Assembly: GCF_027625935.1 (NCBI RefSeq)
Contig: NZ_CP115300.1
Coordinates: 5,642,001 to 5,706,000, forward strand
Source of the DNA: Streptomyces camelliae
Lineage (GTDB): Bacteria > Actinomycetota > Actinomycetes > Streptomycetales > Streptomycetaceae
Reading direction: 5' to 3'
Length of the DNA: 64,000 bases
Position numbers and translations under genes: made by a program. This document shows, piece after piece, positions 25,557 through 34,430 of the stretch. Position 1 is the first letter of the stretch; every line of letters begins with the position of its first letter. The notes below the pieces were generated by a model, which saw only the letters and a list, made by a program, of their open reading frames with translations, did not search any database and had not been told where the DNA came from.

Positions 25557-25733
25557 AGCGCTTTGAGATCGATGGGGCTTGACCCCGTCCCCGTGACGGC
25601 CGGGTGACGACCGTCAACGACACCTCAGCCCCTGCCCGGCCACCACGGGCGTACGCAGCAAAGCAGGCAGGGGCACGTGGCCCGCCGGTTCGTTCGGCGC
25701 GGGCCCATCACTACGACACGTCAGGAGTTCCAC

Positions 25734-25880
25734 ATGTTCGGTGTGAAGTCGCAGCAGTCGTTGGACCTGACCTCCCCCGAGGCTGTTCAGCGCGGTCAGG
25801 AGGTCTACGACCGCATCGTCGCTGGTGAGTGCAAGGACGTCGAGAAGGAGCTGGACGAGGCCTACGGCCGCGACGCCTGA
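25734..25880 (+). CDS. Small conserved AICE protein
   Basis: A 48-aa acidic protein (MFGVKSQQSLDLTSPEAVQ, then VYDRIVAGECKDVEKELDEAYG) with a CAGGAG ribosome-binding site. It is helical, without membrane segments or metal motifs. I recognise it only as a small protein at the head of transfer modules in related elements; function is unknown. Confidence 0.7.
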   Translation: MFGVKSQQSLDLTSPEAVQRGQEVYDRIVAGECKDVEKELDEAYGRDA

Positions 25881-25899
25881 CCGGCCTCCCAGCGTGATA

Positions 25900-25942
25900 G
25901 CCCCGACGGTCTTCGGGCTGGGTTCGACTCCCGGCCGGGGCA
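25900..25942 (+). other. tRNA-like minihelix (acceptor stem plus T-arm)
   Basis: GCCCCGA (25900-25906) pairs with CCGGGGC (25935-25941, six pairs) and encloses a canonical T-arm, CTGGG-TTCGACT-CCCGG (25918-25934). Base 25942 is A in the discriminator position. Only 11 nt replace the D and anticodon arms, so this cannot be a normal tRNA. It is a remnant or a tRNA-mimic. Confidence 0.45.
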
Positions 25943-25975
25943 CTTGGCCTGCCGCTTCCTGCGGCGTTGGCCTCC

Positions 25976-26018
25976 CGGGGCGGCGGCACTCCCGGACAAG
26001 GACAGCCCGCCGCGCCCG
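25976..26018 (+). repeat. Covarying hairpin motif, copy 1 (before the DUF3307 gene)
   Basis: The stem CGGGGCGGCGG pairs with the 3' arm ending at 26018 with one bulge. The loop CACTCCCGGAC-AA-GGACAGC is the conserved one. The shared TCCCGAC and AGGAG follow, and then the GTG of the next gene. Confidence 0.8.
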
Positions 26019-26054
26019 GTCTCCGTATCCCGACGCAGTCAGGAGTCCGCCACC

Positions 26055-26504
26055 GTGCACGCTGCCACCTTCGCCGCCGTGTTCATCGCCCTGTACGTGG
26101 CCCACAGCGTGGGTGACCACTGGGTGCAGACCTCGCACCAGTCCGCGCACAAGGGCCGTCCCGGGTGGGTCGGCCGCCTCGCGGACGCCCGGCACGTCGC
26201 CACCCTGACGCTCACCAAGCTCGCCGTTCTCATCCCGGCCGCCGCGCTGCTGGGGCTGCACCTGTCGGTGCCCGGCGTCGTCGCCGGCCTCGCGGTTGAC
26301 GCGGCCTCGCACTGGTGGGCGGACCGGCGCACCACCCTCGCGTGGCTGGCCAAGGTGACCGGCAAGGGCGAGTTCTACCGGCTCGGTGCCCCGCGCGCCG
26401 GCCACGACGACAACCCGCACATCGGCACCGGCGCCTACGCGCTGGACCAGTCCTTCCACCACTTGTGGCTGCTGGTCGCCGCGCTCGTCATCGCCGCCGT
26501 CTGA
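26055..26504 (+). CDS. DUF3307-type membrane protein of the transfer module
   Basis: A 149-aa protein with hydrophobic helices at about 3-20 (TFAAVFIALYVAHSVGDHW), 55-75 (KLAVLIPAAALLGLHL), 78-90 and 130-149. Conserved HSVGDHWVQ and a DQSFHHLWL near the C-terminus are typical of DUF3307, where His/Asp in the membrane may bind metal. GTG 26055 has AGGAG 9 nt upstream. Its position just before the spd/tra genes suggests a role in spread or mating-pair formation, not demonstrated. Confidence 0.75.
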   Translation: MHAATFAAVFIALYVAHSVGDHWVQTSHQSAHKGRPGWVGRLADARHVATLTLTKLAVLIPAAALLGLHLSVPGVVAGLAVDAASHWWADRRTTLAWLAKVTGKGEFYRLGAPRAGHDDNPHIGTGAYALDQSFHHLWLLVAALVIAAV

Positions 26505-26516
26505 CCCCCGTTCTTC

Positions 26517-26559
26517 GCGGGGCGGTCGCACTCCCGGACAGGACAGCCGACCGCCCCGC
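26517..26559 (+). repeat. Covarying hairpin motif, copy 2 (before the 98-aa protein gene)
   Basis: Perfect 12-bp stem GCGGGGCGGTCG / CGACCGCCCCGC. The inner pairs are TCG/CGA instead of CGG/CCG of the other copies, while the loop CACTCCCGGACAGGACAGC is kept. TCCCGACG and AGGAG follow, then ATG 26593. Confidence 0.82.
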
Positions 26560-26592
26560 GCCCTTCCCGACGTATCCAAGGAGAGAACGACC

Positions 26593-26889
26593 ATGCGTAT
26601 GCGCACTTTCGTCGCTGGCCAGGAAGCCCACGACGACATGGAGTTCGCGGAACTGGCGCTCGGTATCGACGTCGAGCTGTTCCGTGGCCCGCTGGAGTTC
26701 GAGACGGACGGCGAGCGTGCCGCCCGTGAGGACGCGGCGCGTGACATCCTCGCCGACCTGGAGGCGGAGGCGGAGGCCGGTGACGAGATCGCCGGTTGGG
26801 ACGCCCTGTACGCCGACGCGCTGACCCAGACGGTGCCGTTCCTGCGCGCCGCCCGCGGCTACCGGCCTGGGACGGGGGAAGCGGCATGA
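26593..26889 (+). CDS. Small acidic AICE protein
   Basis: A 98-aa, strongly acidic helical protein (FVAGQEAHDDMEFAELALG, DILADLEAEAEAGDEIAG). It has a good ribosome-binding site and an ATGA overlap with the following spread-protein gene. No family was recognised. Confidence 0.72.
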   Translation: MRMRTFVAGQEAHDDMEFAELALGIDVELFRGPLEFETDGERAAREDAARDILADLEAEAEAGDEIAGWDALYADALTQTVPFLRAARGYRPGTGEAA

Positions 26890-28000
26890 GCGAGACGCGC
26901 AAGCCTCTGACGAAGGTTCAGATCGGTGTCCTGACGGCCGCGTTCGTGCCGATGCTCGCCACGGGCGTGATCGGCGGTATCGGCACCTACAGCAACATCG
27001 GGCACGCCTACGGCACGGGGACCGCGCTCGGTGCCCTTGGTGCCGGGGAGGGCGCCACGGCCGTTCTCGCCCTGGTCCTGCTGGGGCTGACCCTGCTGGG
27101 TCAGTCCTCGCCGCGCGTCGTACGGATCGGGCTGTGGGCGCTGCCGGCCGCCGCCGCAGTCATGGGTGCCATGGCCGCGCCGGATCCGGGGCGCACCGTG
27201 ATCTACGCCCTGACCCCGATGGGCATGTCCGTCTCGGCGGAAGGCATGGCGTTCCTCGCCCGCCGGATCGTCGTCCACACCGACGGCCGCGACGCGGAGA
27301 ACGAGCGGCGCACCGCTGAAATCGTTCAGGCTCTGGCCTACCACCGGGCGCGTGCCGCACACCACCCGGTGAGCCGGGTGCGGAAGCGGTCTGATCGGGC
27401 GTCGTGGCGGTTGGCCCGCAGGGTCGGTGTCGGGGACGCGGCTCTCGGATCGAGGCTGCTGGACGTACAGCGTGACCGGATCACCGACGGCGCGGACGCG
27501 GCGCTCGCCTCGATGTTCGGCACCGCCGCCCCGATCCCTGCCGCAGTTACAAATATGGAGGAATCGACCGGAAATAGTCGAGAACGGTCTACCTCTGACC
27601 TGCGCGGATCGAGCACGCCCACGGTCGTGGTGACGCGTCTTGCGGTGCCCGATCCTGCGCCGGTCGATCTCGGCAAGGCGGGCGTTGGCATGAAGCCGAT
27701 GCCCGCCGCCATCCCGCCGGTGAGGCCGGTCCCGATCGCCCCGGCGCCCGCCCGCTCGGTCCCGGCCGCGTCGACCGCGCCGCGTCGGGCGACGGGCCGT
27801 GTCCCGGTCGCTGCCAAGTCGACTCGAACCCGCCGCACCCCCGAACAGCTCATGACGGAAGCACGCAAGGCAACGGCCGGCCTGACGGACGCTGAGGTGA
27901 CCGGGGAGGGCATCCGCCGGGCCCTGCGCACCTCGCCCGCCAACGCCCGCATGCTGCGTGACGCCCTGCTCGCCGAACGCGCCACCGGGGCGGTGACGTC

Positions 28001-28004
<4 letters not shown>
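26886..28004 (+). CDS. SpdB-like / DUF2637-type spread membrane protein
   Basis: A 372-aa protein with four hydrophobic segments in the first 145 residues (VLTAAFVPMLATGVIGGIG, GATAVLALVLLGLTLLG, IGLWALPAAAAVMGAMAA, ALTPMGMSVSAEGMAFLA), then a long cytoplasmic Arg/Pro/Ala-rich region with a possible C-terminal helical domain (LTDAEVTGEGIRRALRTS). Such proteins flank TraB in Streptomyces elements and are thought to help intramycelial plasmid spread. A 60-nt stretch (27540-27600, NMEESTGNSRERSTS) has unusually AT-rich codons, hinting at a local insertion. Confidence 0.7.
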
Positions 28005-28611
<607 letters not shown>

Positions 28612-28615
<4 letters not shown>

Positions 28616-28953
28616 GCACGCTCCCCGTCTTCCGCTGGCACCTCGCCCCGGACGGCTACGCCACCCGCCGCCAACTCAGGGCCCGCGACCTGCGGCCCGG
28701 AGGACAGGACGTCGCTGCCCAGCTCGAACGCCCCCGGCGGCGGGGCCGTCCGCCGCTGGTCGCCTACCTGTACCGCGTCGACCTCGCGAAACCGGTGCGG
28801 CCGATGACCCCGGGCCGGTGGCAGGCCCACGCCGCGATGATGCGCGCCCGCCGCACCTGCCCCGAGTGCGGCCGGGATGCCGGATACGTCATCCCGCCCA
28901 CGCTCGGAGCCTGCGTGAGCTGCGCGTATCCCGAGGAACAGTGCGTCGCCTGA
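28612..28953 (+). CDS. RRQRL-motif-type zinc-binding protein
   Basis: A 113-aa basic protein with the TRRQLRARDLRPGGQ block near residue 18 and CPECGRD ... CVSC, a four-cysteine zinc site near 83-102. The family is common in AICEs and conjugative plasmids but uncharacterised; nucleic-acid binding is likely. An ATGA overlap couples it to the GGDEF gene. Confidence 0.75.
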
Positions 28954-28968
28954 ATCACCCCGAATCCC

Positions 28969-29010
28969 GGGTCCGGCCGCCCGACCTTCCACAGCAAGCC
29001 GGCCGGACCC
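28969..29010 (+). promoter_or_regulatory. Hairpin before the traB start
   Basis: Perfect 10-bp stem GGGTCCGGCC / GGCCGGACCC with a 22-nt loop, then ACTCCCGAAGGAG and the GTG start. The layout resembles the four-copy hairpin motif, but the loop sequence differs. It may be a terminator or translation control element. Confidence 0.5.
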
Positions 29011-29037
29011 TTCGACTCCCGAAGGAGTACGTACATC

Positions 29038-31266
29038 GTGACGGAAACCATCGCCTTCCCGCCCCTGGACGGTCCGGAGGGCACCGAACAGCCGACGGCC
29101 GACATCGTGCCGTTCCCGCTGACGAAGACGACCGCCCCCGCCCCGACCGCCCCGAGCGGGGGCGAGGCCAAGCCGGGGGAGTGGGAGGCCGAACTCCCCG
29201 ACACCGACGACCCGGAGGCCGACGGCCTGAGCGAGGGGGCGCCGGTCGACCCGCCGCGCGAGGTCTACCCGCCCTCGGTCGCGGAGTGGATGGAGGCCAA
29301 GGACAAGGCCCGCCTGCCGGTACTGCCGGACTGGGTGAAGCTCCCCGACCAGCGCGCGGCCGTCCGCAAGTGGGCGATCCGGCACTACTCGGCCGTGGTC
29401 GGCTATCACGCGGTCCGGCTGCCGCTGGTCTACACGCCGAAGATCTGCCTGTACTCGCCGCGCGGCGCGTGGCGGTGGTCGTCCGCGATCGGCCGGTGGG
29501 TGTTCGACGCGGAGGGCAAGTCGCTCCGGCTCGCTTCGGTGGCGAACGAGGACGCGGCGGAGTACCTGAAGCTGTCGCGGCAGCGCAACGACCGCGTCCG
29601 GTTGCGCGGGATCGTCGCCACCGTGGCCGGGTTCGTCGGCCTCGCCGCCGCACTGACCTTGTACGTCATGGCGCCGTCGTGGCTGCTCATGCTGGTCATG
29701 GCGGCACTGACCACCACCCTCGGTGTGGCGGGGGCGCCGGCGGACCGGCCGCTCATCGACATCGCCAAGGTGACGTTCCGCAAGCGCAAGCTGTCCTCGG
29801 ACATCGTCATCCGCGCGCACGAGGTGGCCGGGCTGACCAGCAAGGACCAGACGATCGCCTTCCCGCGCCCGATCGGCCGGGACGGCGACGGATGGCGGGT
29901 GGTCGTGGATCTGCCGTACGGCAAGACGTTCGAGGACGCGATGAAGGCACATGCGCGTCTGTGCTCCGGCATGGACATCGCCCCGACTCAGCTCTTCCTC
30001 GACAAGGACGAGACGAGCGGGCGGCGGGTGTCGTACTGGATCGCCGACCGTGACCCGCTCGCCGTGCCGTCGGGCAAGTCCCCGCTGCTGGGGGCGACGC
30101 GGGTGGACTTCTGGAAGCCGTTCCCGTGGGGCGTGGACGAGCGCGGCAACCCGGTCATGGCCACCATGTTGTGGCTGTCGCTGCTGGTCGGCGCCGTGCC
30201 GCGTCAGGGCAAGACGTTCTCCGCCCGCACGATCGCGCTGGCCGCGGCGTTGGACCCGTACGTGAGGCTGTACGTGTTCGACGGCAAGGCGTCGCCGGAC
30301 TGGCGCACGTTCGCCAAGGTCGCCCACCGCATCGCGTTCGGCATCGTGCCGAAGAACGGGTTCGACCCGGTTCAGCACCTGCTGACCTCGCTGCGTGAGC
30401 TGAAGGCGGACGTCGAGGACCGGTACCACCGACTCTCCGAACTGCCGCTTCACATCTGCCCGGAGGGCAAGCTCACCCCGGAGATCAGCCGGGACAAGAA
30501 GCTGAACATGCCCCTGACCCTGTTCGTGGTGGACGAGGTGCAGGAGTACCTGACCCACCCCGAGCACGGCAAGGAAATCCTGTCCCTCCTGGTCTACCTC
30601 GCCCGGGTCGCCCCGGCCGTCGGCGTCTCCGTGATGACGTCGACACAGAAGCCGGACGACAAGGCGTGCCCCTCCGAGCTGCGTGACCAGCACCAGGCCC
30701 GGTTCGCCCTGCGGGTCGGCGCCTACCAGGTCTCCGACGTCATCCTCGGCGCGGGCTCGTACTCGGAGGGGCTGGACGCGTCCAAGCTGCTGAAGTCCCA
30801 CAAGGGCGTGGGGCTGCTCAAGGGCATGTCCGACGACGCCGGGATCGTGCGCACCTACCTCGCCGACGGCCGCGACGCCGAACGCATCCTGACCCGCGCC
30901 GCCGCCCTGCGCGAGGCCGAGGGCACGCTGTCCGGCGACGCGGCCGGCGAGGCCCCGGCCCCGGAGACGTCCGCGACGATCCTGGACGACGTCGCGGCCG
31001 TGCTCGGCAAGGGCGAGGCCAAGGTGTGGTCCGAAACGGTCGTTGACCGGCTTGCCGACCTGCGCCCCGAGATCTACGCCCCGTGGATCGAACTGGAGCC
31101 CAAGCCCAAGGCCGAAGCGCTCACCGCCGCGCTCAAGCCGTTCGGCATCGGCACCGTGCAGATCAGCCGGCGCATCGACGGCGAACAGGTCAACAAGCGC
31201 GGCATCAAGCGCGACGACATCGCCACCGCGATTACGGAGCGCAACAACAAGCGGGACGCCGGATAG
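29038..31266 (+). CDS. TraB-type FtsK/SpoIIIE DNA translocase
   Basis: A 742-aa protein: an acidic Pro-rich N-terminus, two membrane helices at about 198-240 (IVATVAGFVGLAAALTLYV, WLLMLVMAALTTTLGVAG), then the motor with Walker A VPRQGKTFSAR near 387 and Walker B LFVVDEVQEYL near 494. The C-terminal 100 residues form a winged-helix-like domain (VWSETVVDRLADLRPEIY ... GIKRDDIATAI), which in TraB reads clt repeats. TraB alone moves double-stranded plasmid DNA between hyphae. GTG 29038 follows GAAGGAG. It is the central conjugation gene of the element. Confidence 0.88.
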   Translation: MTETIAFPPLDGPEGTEQPTADIVPFPLTKTTAPAPTAPSGGEAKPGEWEAELPDTDDPEADGLSEGAPVDPPREVYPPSVAEWMEAKDKARLPVLPDWVKLPDQRAAVRKWAIRHYSAVVGYHAVRLPLVYTPKICLYSPRGAWRWSSAIGRWVFDAEGKSLRLASVANEDAAEYLKLSRQRNDRVRLRGIVATVAGFVGLAAALTLYVMAPSWLLMLVMAALTTTLGVAGAPADRPLIDIAKVTFRKRKLSSDIVIRAHEVAGLTSKDQTIAFPRPIGRDGDGWRVVVDLPYGKTFEDAMKAHARLCSGMDIAPTQLFLDKDETSGRRVSYWIADRDPLAVPSGKSPLLGATRVDFWKPFPWGVDERGNPVMATMLWLSLLVGAVPRQGKTFSARTIALAAALDPYVRLYVFDGKASPDWRTFAKVAHRIAFGIVPKNGFDPVQHLLTSLRELKADVEDRYHRLSELPLHICPEGKLTPEISRDKKLNMPLTLFVVDEVQEYLTHPEHGKEILSLLVYLARVAPAVGVSVMTSTQKPDDKACPSELRDQHQARFALRVGAYQVSDVILGAGSYSEGLDASKLLKSHKGVGLLKGMSDDAGIVRTYLADGRDAERILTRAAALREAEGTLSGDAAGEAPAPETSATILDDVAAVLGKGEAKVWSETVVDRLADLRPEIYAPWIELEPKPKAEALTAALKPFGIGTVQISRRIDGEQVNKRGIKRDDIATAITERNNKRDAG

Positions 31267-31278
31267 GTCTCACAGCGT

Positions 31279-31366
31279 GCTACCGGTAGCGGCAGGCGTC
31301 GCTACCGGTAGCAACCCTGCTAGCGACCAAAACCGCCCCTGATCAGGCCGCTAGTACGTAGCGGCC
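31279..31366. promoter_or_regulatory. Palindrome cluster after traB (candidate clt or terminator region)
   Basis: GCTACCGGTAGC, a perfect 12-bp palindrome, occurs at 31279-31290 and 31301-31312. It is followed by the inverted repeat GGCCGCTA / TAGCGGCC (31346-31366). In Streptomyces elements the clt site recognised by TraB often lies beside traB, but no known TraB recognition octamer was seen. Confidence 0.5.
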
Positions 31367-31407
31367 GACCTGCGGAAACCTCCCGAACCCCCTCCGAGAG
31401 GCCCCTG

Positions 31408-31659
31408 ATGAGCCTTCCTCTGCTCGCTATCGCCTGCCTGATGCTCGTCACGTTCGGTTACGTCGTCAAGTGCTGGCTGAGCCCGTTCGGCGACTGCCGC
31501 AAGTGCGCCGGCATGGGCCACGCGCTCAAGACCGACCGCAAGGGACACGTCAAGCGCGGCCGGGACTGCCGCCGCTGCGACGCCACCGGCAAGCGCATAC
31601 GCGTCGGCCGCTGGATCTACAACCGCGCCGCGCGCACCTACCGCGCCGGCACCCGCTGA
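31408..31659 (+). CDS. Small membrane protein with CxxC zinc ribbon
   Basis: An 83-aa protein: an N-terminal membrane helix (SLPLLAIACLMLVTFGYVV), then DCRKCAGMGH and DCRRCDATGKR, two CxxCxxxG repeats like those of DnaJ zinc fingers, and a basic tail. The cytoplasmic zinc ribbon could bind DNA or TraB. Function is unknown; the type is typical of AICE transfer modules. Confidence 0.68.
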   Translation: MSLPLLAIACLMLVTFGYVVKCWLSPFGDCRKCAGMGHALKTDRKGHVKRGRDCRRCDATGKRIRVGRWIYNRAARTYRAGTR

Positions 31660-31675
31660 CCCGCCGGGAGACACC

Positions 31676-31870
31676 GTGACGCTCACCATCCCGCTCGTTC
31701 TGCTGCTCGCCGTCCTCGTCGTGCTGCTGCTGCGGTTCAAGGCCGTCGGCGCCGGGGCGGCCGTCGCCGTCGCGCTCTTCGGCTTCTACCTCGCCCACAC
31801 CGGCGCGGCCGGCACCGTCAACCGACTCGTCACCGCCCTCACCGACGCCCTGCCCGGCGTCGGCCACTGA
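31676..31870 (+). CDS. Small two-helix membrane protein (SpdD-like)
   Basis: A 64-aa protein made almost entirely of two hydrophobic helices (LTIPLVLLLAVLVVLLL and AGAAVAVALFGFYLAHTG), with GTG 31676 after GGGAG. Size and position match the tiny spread proteins of Streptomyces plasmids; the name is by analogy. Confidence 0.6.
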   Translation: MTLTIPLVLLLAVLVVLLLRFKAVGAGAAVAVALFGFYLAHTGAAGTVNRLVTALTDALPGVGH

Positions 31871-31885
31871 CCGAAGGGATTCCGC

Positions 31886-32377
31886 ATGCACCCCGAACAC
31901 GTCCCCAACACCGTCCGGTCGGACGCCGGAATGAGCGAGGGCGAGGCCGCCGTCGAGGCTCGCCGGATCATCGATGACGCTTACCGGCCCGCTCCGGAGA
32001 CGCTGACGGCCTACCGCGACGACACCCCGGTCCCGGCGTACGGCAGCACCCCGCCCGTCGCCCAGCCCGGCCGGCCGCCGATCAGCCAGGGCGCCACCGA
32101 CGCCAGCGTCCTCATGCTCTCCGGCGCGGCGGCCACCTCCATGACCGGCCTCACCGCCGCCGTGCTCATGTACGTCTCCCAGACCGCCAACCCCGTCGTG
32201 TGCGCGATCGTCTTCGGCGCCCCCAGCCTCTTCGTCCTCACGCTCGCTCGGTTCGCCAAGCGGGCCCAGCCCGCCCCGGACATCCACCAGCACTACGAGG
32301 GCCCCGTCTACCAGGACCAGCGCAACGTCCACACCACCACGCGCGGCGTGTGGGCCAAGACCAACAACCACCAGTAG
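31886..32377 (+). CDS. Spread-module membrane protein
   Basis: A 163-aa protein with an acidic Pro-rich N-terminus and two membrane helices (about 75-97, VLMLSGAAATSMTGLTAAVLM; 103-122, PVVCAIVFGAPSLFVLTLA). The cytoplasmic tail carries IHQHYEGPVYQDQRNVHTTT, a segment I associate with AICE spread proteins. It lies 15 bp after the previous gene. No enzymatic motif is visible. Confidence 0.68.
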   Translation: MHPEHVPNTVRSDAGMSEGEAAVEARRIIDDAYRPAPETLTAYRDDTPVPAYGSTPPVAQPGRPPISQGATDASVLMLSGAAATSMTGLTAAVLMYVSQTANPVVCAIVFGAPSLFVLTLARFAKRAQPAPDIHQHYEGPVYQDQRNVHTTTRGVWAKTNNHQ

Positions 32378-32383
32378 CTACGC

Positions 32384-32429
32384 CCGTGGGCGGCGGCACT
32401 CCCGGACAAGGACAGCCCGCCGCCCACGG
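32384..32429 (+). repeat. Covarying hairpin motif, copy 3 (before the methyltransferase gene)
   Basis: Perfect 13-bp stem CCGTGGGCGGCGG / CCGCCGCCCACGG (32384-32396, 32417-32429) with loop CACTCCCGGAC-AA-GGACAGC. TCCCGACG and AGGAG follow before ATG 32468. The outer T-A pair replaces the G-C pair of copies 1 and 4. Confidence 0.82.
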
Positions 32430-32467
32430 TCTCCAATCCCGACGTTGCAGAACAGGAGACCTACAGC

Positions 32468-33229
32468 ATGACCGAACCGCGCGTTTTCGGCGAGGGCCCC
32501 TTGGTCCTGGCCACCCGAACGGGGCGAGTACGGCCCCGGCCGCGTCTGCTGGACCTGTACTCGTGCAGCGGGGGTGCGGGCAAGGGGTTCGAGGACGCCG
32601 GGTTCGAGGTGGACGGATGCGACATCGCCCACCGCCCGAACTACCCCTTCCCCTACCACCGGGGCGATGCCCTCGCCTACCTCGCCGCCCTGATCGCCTC
32701 CGGTGAGATCCGCCGGTACACCCTCGTGCATGCGTCCCCGCCGTGTCAGGCCAAGTGCTGCCTGACCGTGGGCACCAACCGCTCCCAAGGGTGGGGCGGC
32801 GCCCACGAGGACCTCGTGGCCCCCACCCGTGATCTGCTCGAACAGACCGGCCTGCCGTACGTCATCGAGCAACCCAACGGGCGGGCGGAGATCCGCAAAG
32901 ACCTGACGCTGTGCGGCGAGATGTTCGGACTCGGCGTCATCCGTCACCGCAACTTCGAGTTGGGCGGATGGACGACCGAGCAGCCCGCGCACGTCCCGCA
33001 CCGGGGCCGGGTGCGAGGGTGGCGACACGGCGAGTACCACGACGGTCCCTACGTCGCCCCGTACGGCAACGGCGGCGGCAAGCCGTCCGTCCCGGAACTC
33101 CAGACGGCCATGGGCATCACGTGGACCGATGTGCGCGAGGAACTGACGGAAGCGATCCCGCCCGCCTACACCGAGCACATCGGCCGTGCCTACCTCGCCG
33201 CCACCACGACATTGGGGGCAGCGGCATGA
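32468..33229 (+). CDS. DNA (cytosine-5)-type methyltransferase, phage/plasmid class
   Basis: A 253-aa protein with SAM-binding motif I LLDLYSCSGGAGKGFEDAGF near 27 and the catalytic motif IV PPCQ (ASPPCQAKC near 94), followed by ENG-like IEQPNG. It lacks a large target-recognition domain, like the short methyltransferases of actinophages. It probably modifies element DNA against host restriction or marks replication; no restriction gene accompanies it. First gene of the replication operon; it ends in an ATGA overlap with the primase gene. Confidence 0.82.
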   Translation: MTEPRVFGEGPLVLATRTGRVRPRPRLLDLYSCSGGAGKGFEDAGFEVDGCDIAHRPNYPFPYHRGDALAYLAALIASGEIRRYTLVHASPPCQAKCCLTVGTNRSQGWGGAHEDLVAPTRDLLEQTGLPYVIEQPNGRAEIRKDLTLCGEMFGLGVIRHRNFELGGWTTEQPAHVPHRGRVRGWRHGEYHDGPYVAPYGNGGGKPSVPELQTAMGITWTDVREELTEAIPPAYTEHIGRAYLAATTTLGAAA

Positions 33230-34104
33230 GCGCGACGACCGAACCCCTGCGGGTCGCCCTCGCCCTCGCGGCGGCCGGTGTCCCGGTCCTCCCCCTGCGA
33301 CGCGGCAAGGTCCCGTTCGGCAACTGCCCTTCCTGCAAGGACGGCGCCTGCGGTGGCCGGCCCAACATGAAGGCGGCGGGCCCCTGCCGGTGCCCCGCGC
33401 CGTGCCACGCGTGGGCCGCCGCGACCACCGACCCGCACGCTCTCACCTCGCCCGTGTGGGCGCCGGTGTGGCGTGAGGCGGTGGCGGTCGCCTACCACCC
33501 CGGCGGGGCGGGGCTGACGGTGGTCGACCTGGACGACTCGGCGGCCGTCGCATGGGCCCGCGAGACCCTGCCCGCCACCCGGACCGTGGCGACGACGCGG
33601 GGCGAGCACTGGCTCTACCGGGGCGCCATGCCGTCCTCCAACGCTGTCCGGCCGGGTGTCGACATCAAGTCGATGACGCAGTATGCCCGTTGGCTCGGAC
33701 CCGGGACCGGCCGTATGGCCGTTCTCCCGGCGGCCGTGCGCGCCCTGGTGGTGAAGGAAGACACCACCCCCGCCCGCGGGGAGGTGGCATCTTCTCTCCC
33801 GACGCGCGCCGCGTGGGGCCGGTCGGTGGCCACCGGGTGCCGCCACACCGAGCGCTACGTCCGCACCGGCCTGGAACGCGGCCTCGCTCTTGTACGGGCG
33901 CGTACCGAATCCGGCGCCGGATCACAGGCGTTCGGCGTCGCCCGGTTCCTCGCCGCACAACACACCGCGTGCCCCGGACCGTGCGGACTCACGGCGATCG
34001 GCGAGGAGATCGTGACGGCCGCCGTTTCTGTGGGCGTCCCGGAGCCCTACGCCCGCCGCGCGGTCGCCAATGGCCTTGAGACGGCTGTGGAGCGCGCGGC
34101 ATGA
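33226..34104 (+). CDS. Bifunctional primase-polymerase (AEP/Prim-Pol)
   Basis: A 292-aa protein: ALAAAGVPVLPLRRGKVPFG, a Cys cluster (CPSCKDGACGG ... CRCPAPC) and the AEP metal motif VVDLDDS near 100, then the sugar-binding/catalytic TTRGEHWLYRG segment with His near 127. Prim-Pol proteins prime and start replication of many AICEs and of phage/plasmids with the DUF3987 helicase-like partner found two genes downstream. Start ATG 33226 overlaps the methyltransferase stop. Confidence 0.82.
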   Translation: MSATTEPLRVALALAAAGVPVLPLRRGKVPFGNCPSCKDGACGGRPNMKAAGPCRCPAPCHAWAAATTDPHALTSPVWAPVWREAVAVAYHPGGAGLTVVDLDDSAAVAWARETLPATRTVATTRGEHWLYRGAMPSSNAVRPGVDIKSMTQYARWLGPGTGRMAVLPAAVRALVVKEDTTPARGEVASSLPTRAAWGRSVATGCRHTERYVRTGLERGLALVRARTESGAGSQAFGVARFLAAQHTACPGPCGLTAIGEEIVTAAVSVGVPEPYARRAVANGLETAVERAA

Positions 34105-34430
34105 ACAAAGCATCACGAACCCTCATGAACGGCCCTCAGGGCGCCGTACAGGGCCCGCCACGGCCGACCGTGGGCGAACCGAAGGGCGCCGCCCGCAAGG
34201 GCGTCCTTTCTGCCGTTGGTTCTGACCCGCAGACGGTCACCGTCAGCGTCACCGGCATCACCCCGGGGCTTCAGATCCGGTGCGAGGGCGTCCCCGTCGC
34301 GGACTGGCTCTGTGCCTGTGGGCATCACGAACGCGCCCGGGGTCGTGCCGCCGTCATCAGGCTGACCGCCCGCGTGAGCGTCGGCGTCTGCCCACACACC
34401 AATATCGCCGAAGGGAGGGCGGCCGCATGA
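34101..34430 (+). CDS. Small AICE protein with Cys/His motif
   Basis: A 109-aa protein. The N-terminal 40 residues look disordered; the C-terminal WLCACGHHERARGRAAVI ... VGVCPH carries CxCxHH and a late C-x-H that may bind zinc. ATGA overlaps at both ends place it firmly in the replication operon. Function is unknown. Confidence 0.68.
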   Translation: MNKASRTLMNGPQGAVQGPPRPTVGEPKGAARKGVLSAVGSDPQTVTVSVTGITPGLQIRCEGVPVADWLCACGHHERARGRAAVIRLTARVSVGVCPHTNIAEGRAAA

